This document shows positions 53,901 to 64,000 of a stretch of 64,000 nucleotides of DNA, piece after piece (position 1 is the stretch's first letter; each line of letters opens with the position of its first letter). Source of the DNA: Onchocerca volvulus (taxonomy: Eukaryota; Nematoda; Chromadorea; Rhabditida; Onchocercidae). The position numbers and the translations under genes are program-made. The stretch spans positions 16,034,858 through 16,098,857 of the forward strand of contig HG738139.1 in NCBI GenBank assembly GCA_000499405.2, given 5' to 3'. The notes under the pieces are model-generated. The model was given only the letters and a program-made list of their open reading frames with translations, did not search any database and was not told the DNA's origin.

Positions 53901-56900
53901 ATTTCATAGAAACTTAATTATCACTTGTATCATTTAATTCTGATAATCTAATTTAAGTGATGAAAACTTTTAGTAAAAATTTTAGCCAAAATTGATGAAA
54001 ATTCATTTTACCATGGAAAATTTAAACCATTCGGATCATCTTGCAATAAACGTCGACCATCATCGGTGATAATTTGCCTACTCGATGCATCCAAAACAAT
54101 TAATGATGGTGTTGAGCAATAACGTAAAGCTCGTAGTAAACGGCTCTGAAGCAGAATAATTAAAAAAAAAAAAAAAGAACTTAGGATGAAAAATTAAGTT
54201 TGAACAAAATTAAATTACAATTAAAACATCAAGCTATTAGTTCCTTAACAATAAGAAAAAAAAAATTCAACTTAATAAATTTCAATTTTTAAGCAGTCAT
54301 TATAATCTCATTCTCATAATTTTTTTAACATTTAAATTAGAAAATTACTTTATTTATACAAAACTGAAATTGTAAGTAAAACTTTTTCTTTTTTTTCCCA
54401 AATTCAATATATTTATATATATATATAATACATTTATCGGTAACTTTTTCCCCCGAGATTTTTCTACCATTTGGAATTTTTAAAGATAAATTTTGAAAAA
54501 TTAGTGCTAACTTTGGCCATGACATTAATCGGCACGAGAATATACCATCCTGATTCACTGATAGCAGCATGTGGTCGTCCATCATCATCAGGAAGATCCA
54601 AATCAAAGATTACAACATTGACATCGTCAACTTCGACCAATCTTTTTTTCTTGGTCTTCTTACTTACGCCAAAAAAACGTCGTAATCGTGCTGGACTTCT
54701 GGAAAAAAAAAATCTCAGCTTATAGGTTAAATATTACAAATTAAGTTAATTATAAATAGCTCATTAGTATAATAAGCCCGTAGAATTATTGCTAATTTCC
54801 ATTACTTTATCTATTTTTATATTCAATTAAATAAATTTTAATATGATAGATATCAATTTAATAAACACATCCTAAATTTTTCTAGTTTTCATTCATCTGT
54901 TAATTTTTTTCACCATTTCTCAAAATATTATAATTTAATTAATTAATACATGAATTATTCATTCAGAATAATTTCAATATAACTAAAAAAATTTTAAATA
55001 TTATGGAAGAAAATATTTTGATTCCACAATTAAAGATATTAACTTGAAAATTTCTTCTATACAACCTATTAATGTTCCATCTTCTTTTATAACTTTCAAA
55101 AAAAAAAAAAAAAAAAAAGAAAAAAAACATGCGAAATTCGAAATTACTATCAATAAATTGTTGAAAAAAGTTGCAAATTCAAATTATAAACTCAAAATTG
55201 CAACAATTTCGTATTGCTTTAAATTTGAAATCCGATAATATTTTTTTTTAAATTTCAAACGATTATCATTTCAATCTGTAGCAAACAAATAAACAAAATA
55301 AAAGAAGAAAGAAAAAGAATGGAAGATTTTATTTTCATTCTCATGCCGACAATACCAATTGAAAAGGAACTAAAAAAGTTAAAAAAGTTAAGGAAAAAAA
55401 ACTGCAAATAAAAAAAAAAAAAGAAATGGATGAGACAAAGATAATGAATGAAGATAAGGTCAACGAGCAAATAGTATCTGAAAAAATTGGGTTATGTGAT
55501 GGGAATGATCAAAGAGAAACCGAAAATTGAACCTTTAACCCTTCGGATCGATCGAATGAATGACTGCAAAAAAGAATAAAAAAAAAATATTCATTGTTTA
55601 CCATCATATAGGCACAATATCTCTTAAAATATGCTATGTAAATTAACGAATGATTGAATGCAAATACGATTGGTTGATATAAATCGATAGATAAATAACT
55701 TGAAAAATTTAACAGTTACGGTCAATTATATTAATAAATAAGTAGTTTGAAAACTTAACAATTACAACCATTACACTGATGAGTAAGCAATTAATAAGAT
55801 ATCTTTCTATAAATTCAGTCTTCTTCCATGCTATTAAATTTTTAATAAAAAGAAATGTATGTACAGATTTATTTTCGGTTTTGATCAGAGATTTGAACGA
55901 CGATTAAAACGAAAGGGTAAAATTTCAAATTTATATCATTTCCAGTTTAATTATTATGTATGTCACTCTCCTCTCTTCATTCACAATTATTCCTCAATCC
56001 TAAATAATAATATTAATAACTGAATAAATTAGCATAAACAAAAAAGAAAACAACAATATTTTTCCTCCTTTCCTCTAATTTTATTCTGTTTTTAATAGGT
56101 AAATAAACGAGAATCTGTTTATTTTTTTGAATCAGTTTCAATAATTAACAAGCAAACAAGAAATAAATGCAATTCTAAAATTGATTGTTTTTAAAAAAAA
56201 AAAAGAAAAAAGAATGTTTACATGAATTGAAAATAATAGTCAATTAAACAGCTGTTAGTTGTAAATAACAAGAAAATAGATAAAAGTTGAGAGAACCGAA
56301 GGAATAATAATCAGCTGATATAATTTTCATTCAAAAAAAATTTCATGATTTATTTATAAGAATCAAATAGGAAATAAATTATATAGCTCGAAAATTAAAA
56401 TTGTTTAAATCAAATGCATTTGATTTATTTCAAGAAGATAGATGTTCATAAAATATTTCAGGAGAGAAAAAGTAAAAAGGATAAATGTAACTATAATAAA
56501 AATGAATTCATGAGGAATTCTTATGAATATTTATGCAGAATTAATTATTAGTTTATTATAAATTTTAAATTTATCTCTATTTCGTTTTATGTCAATATAA
56601 TGCGATTCGCAAACTTTACGAAACGATTCATTTTATGCTATTTTCCATTTTAAATATTTTTGTTTATCAAATTAAATTATCAATTAGTTGTACCAATAAG
56701 CGTTTGATAAATAATGGTACAGCTGAAGGTTTCGTATTTCGATATATTAGAATACGAATTTTTTTTTCTCATCCTTTTTTTGATTCATGAACCCACAAAA
56801 CTCAATAAATTATTTAGCGAAAGTAAGTTTAAAATGTTTAAATTAATTGAAATTGCCTAAATATACTACCAATTTAAACATACATTAAATGAAAAGACAT

Positions 56901-58967
56901 AAAGAACATGCAGCAATTAAAATTTTATTCTTTATTTTGTAAATTTTGAACTTAAAATTCGATATTTTCAAGACTGAATAAAACTTACTCTCTTGAGCAA
57001 CTGGTAAAAATACTGTTTCGTTGTTGGACAAGTTTTTTTAGCGATGAAACAGGCTCCAAAGAGCGGGAACTACTAGAATTGATCAAATAAAAAATTACAT
57101 ATCGAGAACAGGAGAATACAGCGTCCAATGTTGTCAGCTCATTCTGCTCTTCATTATTACCTGAACAAAAAAGAGATATTAAAAATTTTGAAACAAAATC
57201 AAGCAAATTTTTAATGTTTTTTAAAACCATTTTTGTCAAAAGACTTGTATCAAATTAATATTTGAAAAAAAGCAAAAATTATTAAGTCTATTATTCTTCG
57301 ATTGAAATTTGATGATCATTAAACTAATGCTTAAGCTAATTTGACAAGATTACAACCACGTTTAATATATTATTATTGCACCTAATAACGCATATTAATT
57401 TGAATAGCATTAATTTGTCAAACTTTCCTTTTCAGACCGTTAAAAATCAGCTATTAAAGTTTTAAATGCTGCATCGTATGGCACCAAATAACATTGTTAA
57501 ATTTCAAGAAATTCGACAAATAATTTCTAAAGTCACTTAAAAAAGAATTCAATGCTAATTTTTTTAAAATTTCGATTAAAATTAAGACTTCGAAGTCTCG
57601 GGTTTCACACAAAATTTTAACTTTTAATGAGGAAAAATAAACTTTCTAAGCTCATTTATATCGATTGTAATTATTTAAATACTAATGTAATTTATATGCG
57701 TCGGTATTCGATTTTATGTGCAAAATATATGTAACAAATAACTGGAATTTAATCAAAAATAAAATCAATTGAATCCTTAAATTTCAAAAGAAAAAAGCTT
57801 GCATTTATGATTTAACTGCAAGTGTTAGCAATATAACAAGAGATTACAATAAGATCATATTTCATGTGAATTTCGAATTTCAAGTTTACAGAATTTGTGA
57901 AAAATAAGGTGAAAAGAGTGAGCAAAATTATTATAAAAATAAAAGAAATATCAAGAAATTGTATATTTACATGTTGCATTTTTCAGATAATTTCAAAAGT
58001 AAAAAATGAAATAATGGAAATGATTTAATGAACGAAATTGTTCCTAAATCTTCCAGAAAGACATGCTCGGTACGTGATTTTTACTTTGAAGTAATTATAT
58101 TATATGCCAGATATGTTTAACATACAATGCTAATTTAAAATTATAAAATGATAATAAAATGCTTAATAATTATAAAATGCCATTCTATAAAATGGCATTT
58201 TATTTTATGGAATTATAAAAAAAAATTTTTTAAAAACATTTTAAAGAATTATAAAATGTCTAATAATTTCAAGTCATAAAACCGAAACAAGAATTATAAA
58301 GTTGAATTGGAAAAAGTTTTTGGATTTTCACATATTATCAACAAACAACAAATAAATTAATGCTAAAATAAATTTTCAATTATAGATTTATATTTTTTTA
58401 GTTATAGAATTTTTTTATCTCAAAAATAATAAATAATTCTTTAGAATAAAGATTAGAGAATTCAAATTTCATATAATGAAAAAAAGTTTTTCTTGTAAAA
58501 ATTTCATCCTAACAGAAATGATACTTCCAAGTTCTATGATTTGATCATCTCCATTATTTTTTTTTTCAAACATTTGATTTTTTTCTACTGTTTTATTTCA
58601 ATATTCAATCAATTTCAGTTATTTCTCTTTAACATTTTAATCATTTTTTAATATTTGTCTTTGACATTTAATCATTTTTATTACCTCTTTTTTAAAATTT
58701 AATTATTTCTATCATTTCATTGTAAAATTTATTCATCTTTTTGAATTTTCACAATTTAATCTTTTCTCACTACTTTTTTATTCAAAAAATTTAAACACTT
58801 CTACTTTTTTTCATTGCAAAATTCAATCATTTCCATAATTTCTTTACCGAAATTCAATCACTTTTTATTTCTTTTCCAGAATTAAATCATACATAACCTT
58901 TCGTAGGAGTCAGATGTATAACACCAATATTTCGGAAGCAATAATCGTAAAGATCTTCGAATGACAT
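50904..58967 (-). CDS. Nucleoredoxin (thioredoxin-fold oxidoreductase), complete, 564 aa
   Basis: Eleven exons: 58967-58898, 57160-56989, 54698-54512, 54145-54012, 53563-53422, 53318-53218, 52825-52722, 52292-52113, 51966-51777, 51605-51341, 51053-50904 (TAG 50906-50904); all phases agree and the sum is 565 codons. The start ATG opens MSFEDLYDYCFRNIG. The order matches vertebrate nucleoredoxin: a first thioredoxin-like fold (LIVLDASSRQIITDDGRRLL...FPW), a second fold with the redox site GANWCPPCR, then SSDRSQESFEHHFSTMPWLA, YSVNGIPAFLLLNEENRLIT and FPWGP, and a third, inactive-looking fold (LPLIVILDATVSR). The exon junction falls between Trp and Cys of WCPPC. The first fold has no CxxC (FYLINSSSS instead). 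An Asn/Ser linker (about 370-395) and a Gln/Asn-rich C-terminal 49 residues are lineage-specific. In vertebrates nucleoredoxin is a cytosolic/nuclear disulfide reductase that binds Dishevelled and restrains Wnt signalling; that role here is inferred. Minus-strand AATAAA at 50787-50782. Confidence 0.93.
58172..58203. repeat. Perfect 13-bp inverted repeat with 6-base loop
   Basis: ATAAAATGCCATT (58172-58184) pairs with AATGGCATTTTAT (58191-58203) around CTATAA. It lies in the first intron of the nucleoredoxin gene. Confidence 0.85.
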
Positions 58968-60631
58968 AACCAACAGAGAGTGAATATTTGAAATGAAACT
59001 GCTGATGAAATTGTCAGCTTTCGATGAAACGTCGAGCCAATTGATACGTTGTTGTTGTGTGTTTGTGTGTGTGTATATGTGTTATGTATCAACAATTCAA
59101 TAATGCAAATATCAACTGGAATGATTGCAAATAATAGCACGGATTATCAATTTATCATATCTAAACATTATATCATTATCACTTATGCTATTTGATGATA
59201 AATGAATTATCACATTAATCTGTTATCAATTTACATAAACTATCAAATATATATATATAAATGAAATAATCGAAAAATAATTGTTAGTAAAACAAATAAA
59301 TAAGATAAATTAAATAGTGGAGAAAAAAGAAAAAAAAAAGGGAAATAAAATAAGCAATGAATGAGACAATAAATTTGAAGAGAAAAAAAGGATGAAAAAA
59401 AGTTCATTATTTTAATTTTATTCCACTCTAATTTTCAATTAATTATAAAAGATATGTAATTATATGCTATTTTAGATAGCTTTTCCTGCTAATTCATACT
59501 AATTTTGCTTCATTTTTTCTTTTAATTTATATTTTCTTATTTCAATAATTTTCATTTTCATTTCGTCGTTTACATATCAAATAAAATAATTTAAAAAGGA
59601 GAAATTAAAATTGTTTCAGATACAAAATTATTAATTTTTAGTAATTTAAGTGTTTAAAAGTCGCAAAATGCGAAAAAAAAAAGAAAAAAGGAAGCAGATA
59701 ATACTGGAATAATCATAAAATTGTATTTTCATTTTTCAAATAGTGTCATTTCATTTCTCTTTAAATTTTTTAATAGTTTAATAGTTTTTTAATAATGAGT
59801 GAAAATTTCACCAAAAAAATTGCTATAAATTAGAAAGATTAGAAAAAAAGTTGAAAATAATTGTTACTTGGGAGTAAAAAAAAAAATTGTAACTTTTTGA
59901 ATATGAAACATTTCCAATTTCTGGAAAATATTTTTATGAAATGAAAGAAAAAAATCTTCAGAAAATACTAAAAGCTATGATTTTTAGCATATAAAAAATT
60001 ACAAATAGTTGGAAAAATTGAAATGAGTGATTAAAAGTTTTGAATTATAATTAAAATATGAACAAATATAATGAAATTTGAAAAGCGATCTAATTTAAAC
60101 AAAGCATAAAAACGACGAAATCGATAAAAGAAAGAAAAAAGAGAGGGAAAGACAGAGAAGAGAGGGAGAGAGAGCGGCTCAAAAATTAAGCAGAAGACAT
60201 AAAAAATTATTTTTTTCACAAAATTTGAATCGAATGAGTGGCCCAAATTCTTTTTCATCTTTTTGTTCGTTGAAATGACATTGTTGATGAGATTCATTTA
60301 AAATGTTGATGAATACAAGCTAATGCTTTATTATATTATTTGCAAAAAGTTGCATTTTTGTGTTAAATTACGTCAAGAAACTTAATTGCAAATTATCATT
60401 TGATTGCGTTTATTCATTTGGCTATAGTTATATTCATCGAAGACTTGCATAGTTATAGAAAAAGTTATACTTTTGATGTGTGTCATACTGATTATTAGAA
60501 AGTTCGGATTATAAATTTATCTAATAATGTAAATTCAAAACTCAATATAAGAAATAAATAATTTTGCAACAATAATAATGATAGTATTAACAGGCGCGTG
60601 CTTCTTTTTGCCTACTTTTTTTTTTATCTGT

Positions 60632-60695
60632 CCGTAAGAATAAACATATTTACCGCCAAAACGCCGTACGAATAAACATGTTTCCCGCCAAAATG
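60632..60695. repeat. 32-bp tandem duplication carrying CCGCCAAAA boxes
   Basis: Two adjacent units, 60632-60663 and 60664-60695, start ccgtaagaataaacatattt and ccgtacgaataaacatgttt and end in CCGCCAAAACG / CCGCCAAAATG. About five of 32 positions differ. Confidence 0.85.
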
Positions 60696-60764
60696 CTCCG
60701 ATTAACAGATAAACAAAGTGGGGTTAACCAGTCATTGATTCACTGCTAGATAATAGTCAACAAA

Positions 60765-60988
60765 TCTATCTATATCAATAAAAATGTAAGTATTTGTTGT
60801 TACTTGACACACAACTAAAACTTTAATTTATTTTAGTTAGTTTAACACATAAGAACATAACCTTATAACTAAATAAAAAAAAACCAGCAATGATTAGTAG
60901 GTTTAAGTATTAGCTGGATAGACTTTGCATAGGCGATCCATATAAATTAGCTGGATCGGCCACGTGGAGCGTAGTCGGGTAAAGCTAG
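60765..60988 (+). mobile_element. Short repeat, possible non-autonomous Helitron-like element
   Basis: It starts TCTATCTATATCAATAAAAATGTAAG, resembling the termini of the elements at 31776 and 45934; TTACTTG(A/T)CAC is shared with copy 1. It ends GTAGTCGGGTAAAGCTAG (60971-60988); a TC start and CTAG end are the usual Helitron signature, and TGGATCG (60952-60958) can pair with CGATCCA (60934-60940) near the end. It has no open frame. The assignment is tentative, since the next base is G rather than the usual T. Confidence 0.4.
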
Positions 60989-63159
60989 GAATAATAATAA
61001 ATGCTAAATTAAAAAAATTAAATTTTGGAAAAGCCAAAATACTGTATAAGAAAGATTTGCTGGCAATTCAAAAAAGTGTTTGAAGTTGTGAAGTAAAAAA
61101 GCCCGAAATTCGAGGGAAAATCAATCAATCAGGCCAGAAAATATATACACCATACTAATTTAAAAGACAGTTGGGAATAAAATATCTTTTAAATGATGTT
61201 ATATTTATAATATTCAGCAATAAAAATAATAAAATTACAGTTATCCGGATAGTATCATATGTTAGTTATTGCCATAAATGAGCCTTATGATGCTAATCAT
61301 CAAATTATTGTTTGATTGATTCGAACTTCTTAATTCATATATCCTTTTCTATCATCCAATCTGTATCATTACCATATTATTTAAATCCAAATTAAGTAAT
61401 CATTTTAGAGAAAGATTCTAAATAAATCAAAAAAAGTGAAAATTTCGAAAAAGTTATGCAGAAATCATGTCGGAATCTATAGGATATAGCTCGACTTTCA
61501 GTAATCCATTCATTCATGTTTTTCCATGCAAATTCTTCATCTAATACGATTAACATCGATAGATGAATCAAACGTAGAAAAGTTGAAGTGCGCGGGAGTG
61601 GGTAGGAAAATAATGTGGAGCGGGGGAGAAAAATGAAAAGAGAGAGACTCTTAGAAGCAAGTCAACCAATGCCAAACATATCAATATGTGCAATTTATTT
61701 ATATATGTATGCAAATTGATATGATAAGCAATCAAAATATACGGGAAATGAGAAGCGTTCCAAATCATTCCCTCTTCCTCCCCTCCTCCTTCGATGAATT
61801 TTATTCAAATATTTGCATGAGGGATTGGCAATTAAATCAGTTGCAGATCATTTGAAATGGATTAATTCTGCTCTTCCTCTTCCCATTTCATAAATTCAAA
61901 AAAAAAAAGAAGGAATAAAAATTGGGTAAACATTAATTGAATAAATTCGAATTTCTCACTTTCTGATTTGAATGGTCCTTTTTTTTCTGCTTTTTCTTAA
62001 GTTTAATTAATAATTTCGATAAATTCAAGAAACAGTAATAGTAATATAAAAAAATGGAAAAAAAATATTATTATTGTCTGAAAAATGCATAATTATTTTG
62101 ATATTTTCGGAATAATTTAAATTAGGAAAGAATAATTTGCAGTAGGAAATTTATTTGGAAATATATTGAATTAATTTATCGCTTTATTTTAGGTACAAGT
62201 TAGAAATATAAATTTATTTCTTAAATAAAATTCATTTTAATATTAGGGGAAATTTCAGGAAAGCGATAAAACAAGATCATCACCTCTCTTGTTTGTGAAT
62301 GCGAATTTTGAATTACAAGTTTGAATTGCACAATTATCAATTATTAATAGTAGAATGGAAAGTATAACTGAAGAATAAATTGTTACAATGCGTATCAATT
62401 CGAATAAGTTAATGATTCTAATTCAAATAATTACTTCTTATTATCAATAAACTCATATTAATTCAAGCAAAATTTTCCAATATTTTATAGTATATACTGA
62501 ATTTCTTGATAATAATTGCATGATCCCATAATAATAATAATATGATATAATCCTATAGTAATAATGTCATATAATTAGATTAGCTATCAAAATGTTAATT
62601 AATTTTTAAGCTATTGATTGCTATTCCTGCAAATACATGATTAAACGATTTGAAATAAAAAGATGGAAAAAATTTCTCCGGTCTTTTTAAAATTTCAAAT
62701 ATGTGCATAGTAAACGAATTTGAAAACAGCAAATGAGACTTTAACTTGCAATAAATACAACAAAACAGCAGTTATGAAAATTTGATAAAATAATTTTTAT
62801 AAATTAGAAAAATTCACTAATGAAATTTGAAATAATATTTCATACATCAAATTTAAATGCATATTTATCATTCTTTGTTTAATTTTTTCTTTCATTTATA
62901 TCCAAAAAACTTATTGTTACTTTCCCGCCTAATTTTGGCCTTGATCAAATAAACAGAACTCATTAATTGTAAATCAATTTGAATTTCTTTCCTAGTTACC
63001 ATTCTAAGAGTTTTATTTTGTATTATAATATATGAATATGATAGAATAAATAGAGAAATATGCGCAATGTGTCCATCAATAGATAGAGGGATAAAAAGCT
63101 TAGTGATAGTCGAAATTTGTTGAAATGATGGAGGATAAAATGACCACGGGGTTCAGATG

Positions 63160-63210
63160 TATGTCGTCCTGATCAAGAATTGAGGGAAGAGAAGGACAGA
63201 TGACGACATA
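63160..63210. repeat. 9-bp inverted repeat
   Basis: TATGTCGTC (63160-63168) pairs with GACGACATA (63202-63210) across a 33-base loop. Confidence 0.6.
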
Positions 63211-63275
63211 TTCTCATTTATAATTTACTCGGATAACGACGAAATATAACTGCTAGTTCTATATTGAAGGGTAAA

Positions 63276-63298
63276 AGAGAGAGAGAGAGAGAGAGAGA
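63276..63298. repeat. (GA)n microsatellite
   Basis: An uninterrupted GA dinucleotide run of about 23 bases within a purine-rich stretch. Confidence 0.85.
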
Positions 63299-64000
63299 AG
63301 GACAAGAAAGGGACAATTTCTTGAAATAAGAGAGGTGACAAGGAGAGGTATGCGATGAGCATTGTGGACGATTGTTAGCAAAGATGTGATGAATATTGGT
63401 TGATGTGAATGAAAGGAAAGACGAAAATTAGGATGAAATGGAGGGAAGGAGGAGACAGTGTCAGTTCAATTTAATTCCATTTTCACTTCATTTCTTTTCT
63501 AATTTTGTGCCGCCGCTATTTGACAGGCATTGAAATTTATGCAACAATACTCCATTTAGAAACGTAGTTAGAAGAATATATTATTACTATCAGATTAATC
63601 AAAATAGCAACAGAATTTTTTCGGGTAGGTTAAAGTAGAAAAATGAACTTTTCCTTTCGAATTTCTTCCACTCGATTTTGGGCAAATAGTGATGAGGCAA
63701 AAAATATTGCTCGAATTTGATCTTAAAATTCAGTCCTAAAGTTAAACTTTTGCATCCTTAGCTTCATTAGATGAAACGATAATCTTTGTACATTGGATTA
63801 AATTCTTATGTTTGTATTGCATCTAATACATCCAATTTTTATCTTATGGTGAGCTGAAATTCTTTCTCATATTCGAATAATTACTGAATTCCTCATTTAT
63901 TATTTAAGCATAAATCAAGTACAGTAGTAAGTATAGAAAATACAGCAATAAGTACAAAAAGTACAGTAGTAATACGGAAAGTAAGGCGATGAATGTAAAA

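Larger units (their letters stand above)
58968..64000. other. Upstream flank of nucleoredoxin and intergenic sequence to the window end
   Basis: About 5 kb without a recognisable exon. It should contain the nucleoredoxin promoter; an ATTTCATCAG acceptor about 40 bases upstream of its ATG may be a leader splice site. It also holds a (GT)n run (59057-59075), a GA-rich purine tract (60125-60175), a 32-bp tandem duplication (60632-60695), a one-sided repeat copy (60765-60988), a 9-bp hairpin (63160-63210) and a (GA)n run (63276-63298). Confidence 0.5.

Noticed and set aside
1..64000. tRNA, rRNA, CRISPR, bacterial (Wolbachia) insertions
   Set aside because: I looked for tRNA B-box-like GTTCGANTC with paired arms, regular spacer arrays and long uninterrupted bacterial-style frames. 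None was found by eye; a tRNAscan-SE or BLAST run would be decisive.

Overview
This is an AT-rich (roughly 70-75% A+T by eye) eukaryotic chromosome segment. Short exons sit in T/A-rich introns with GT...TTTCAG or TTTTTAG boundaries, and AATAAA signals and abundant homopolymers and microsatellites are present. Intron style, base composition, polypyrimidine-AG acceptors just upstream of several ATGs (possible spliced-leader sites) and the gene types fit a nematode, most likely a spirurid or filarial species. The clade is an inference. There is one 72-base assembly gap (44011-44082).

Seven genes can be assembled exon by exon, and the reading frame is preserved across every junction listed. (1) + strand, 1-3992: the 3' part of a transmembrane RING-H2 E3 ligase of the RNF43/ZNRF3/PLR-1 family; its ectodomain lies before the window. 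(2) - strand, 6284-9704: a neuferricin (CYB5D2-type heme-binding protein) with an N-terminal membrane segment; its first coding exon is not resolved. (3) and (4) + strand, 21475-23382 and 25239-25893: two small single-pass membrane proteins that look like diverged tandem paralogues, with the same 66-codon lead before a homologous intron. (5) - strand, 27122-30275: a divergent annexin whose calcium-loop motifs are eroded. (6) - strand, 40285-43741: a more canonical annexin with the same six-exon structure. (7) - strand, 50904-58967: a complete 564-residue nucleoredoxin with a single WCPPC active site.

The rest is long intergenic sequence (about 11.8 kb at 9.7-21.5 kb, 10 kb between the annexins, 7 kb before nucleoredoxin, 5 kb at the right end). 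It holds microsatellites, two degenerate minisatellites (37-bp and 31-bp periods), strong hairpins, a GC-richer island near 45 kb, and a small dispersed repeat family. Two repeat copies (31776-31955, 45934-46125) have inverted termini and a shared 26-bp core. A third copy (60765-60988) shares one terminus but ends in a Helitron-like CTAG.

No operon is evident. The PLR-1-type ligase (acts on Frizzled) and nucleoredoxin (binds Dishevelled in vertebrates) belong to the same signalling pathway, but they are about 47 kb apart on opposite strands. The most noteworthy features are the uncharacterised membrane-protein pair, the annexin with degraded Ca2+ motifs, and the repeat family.
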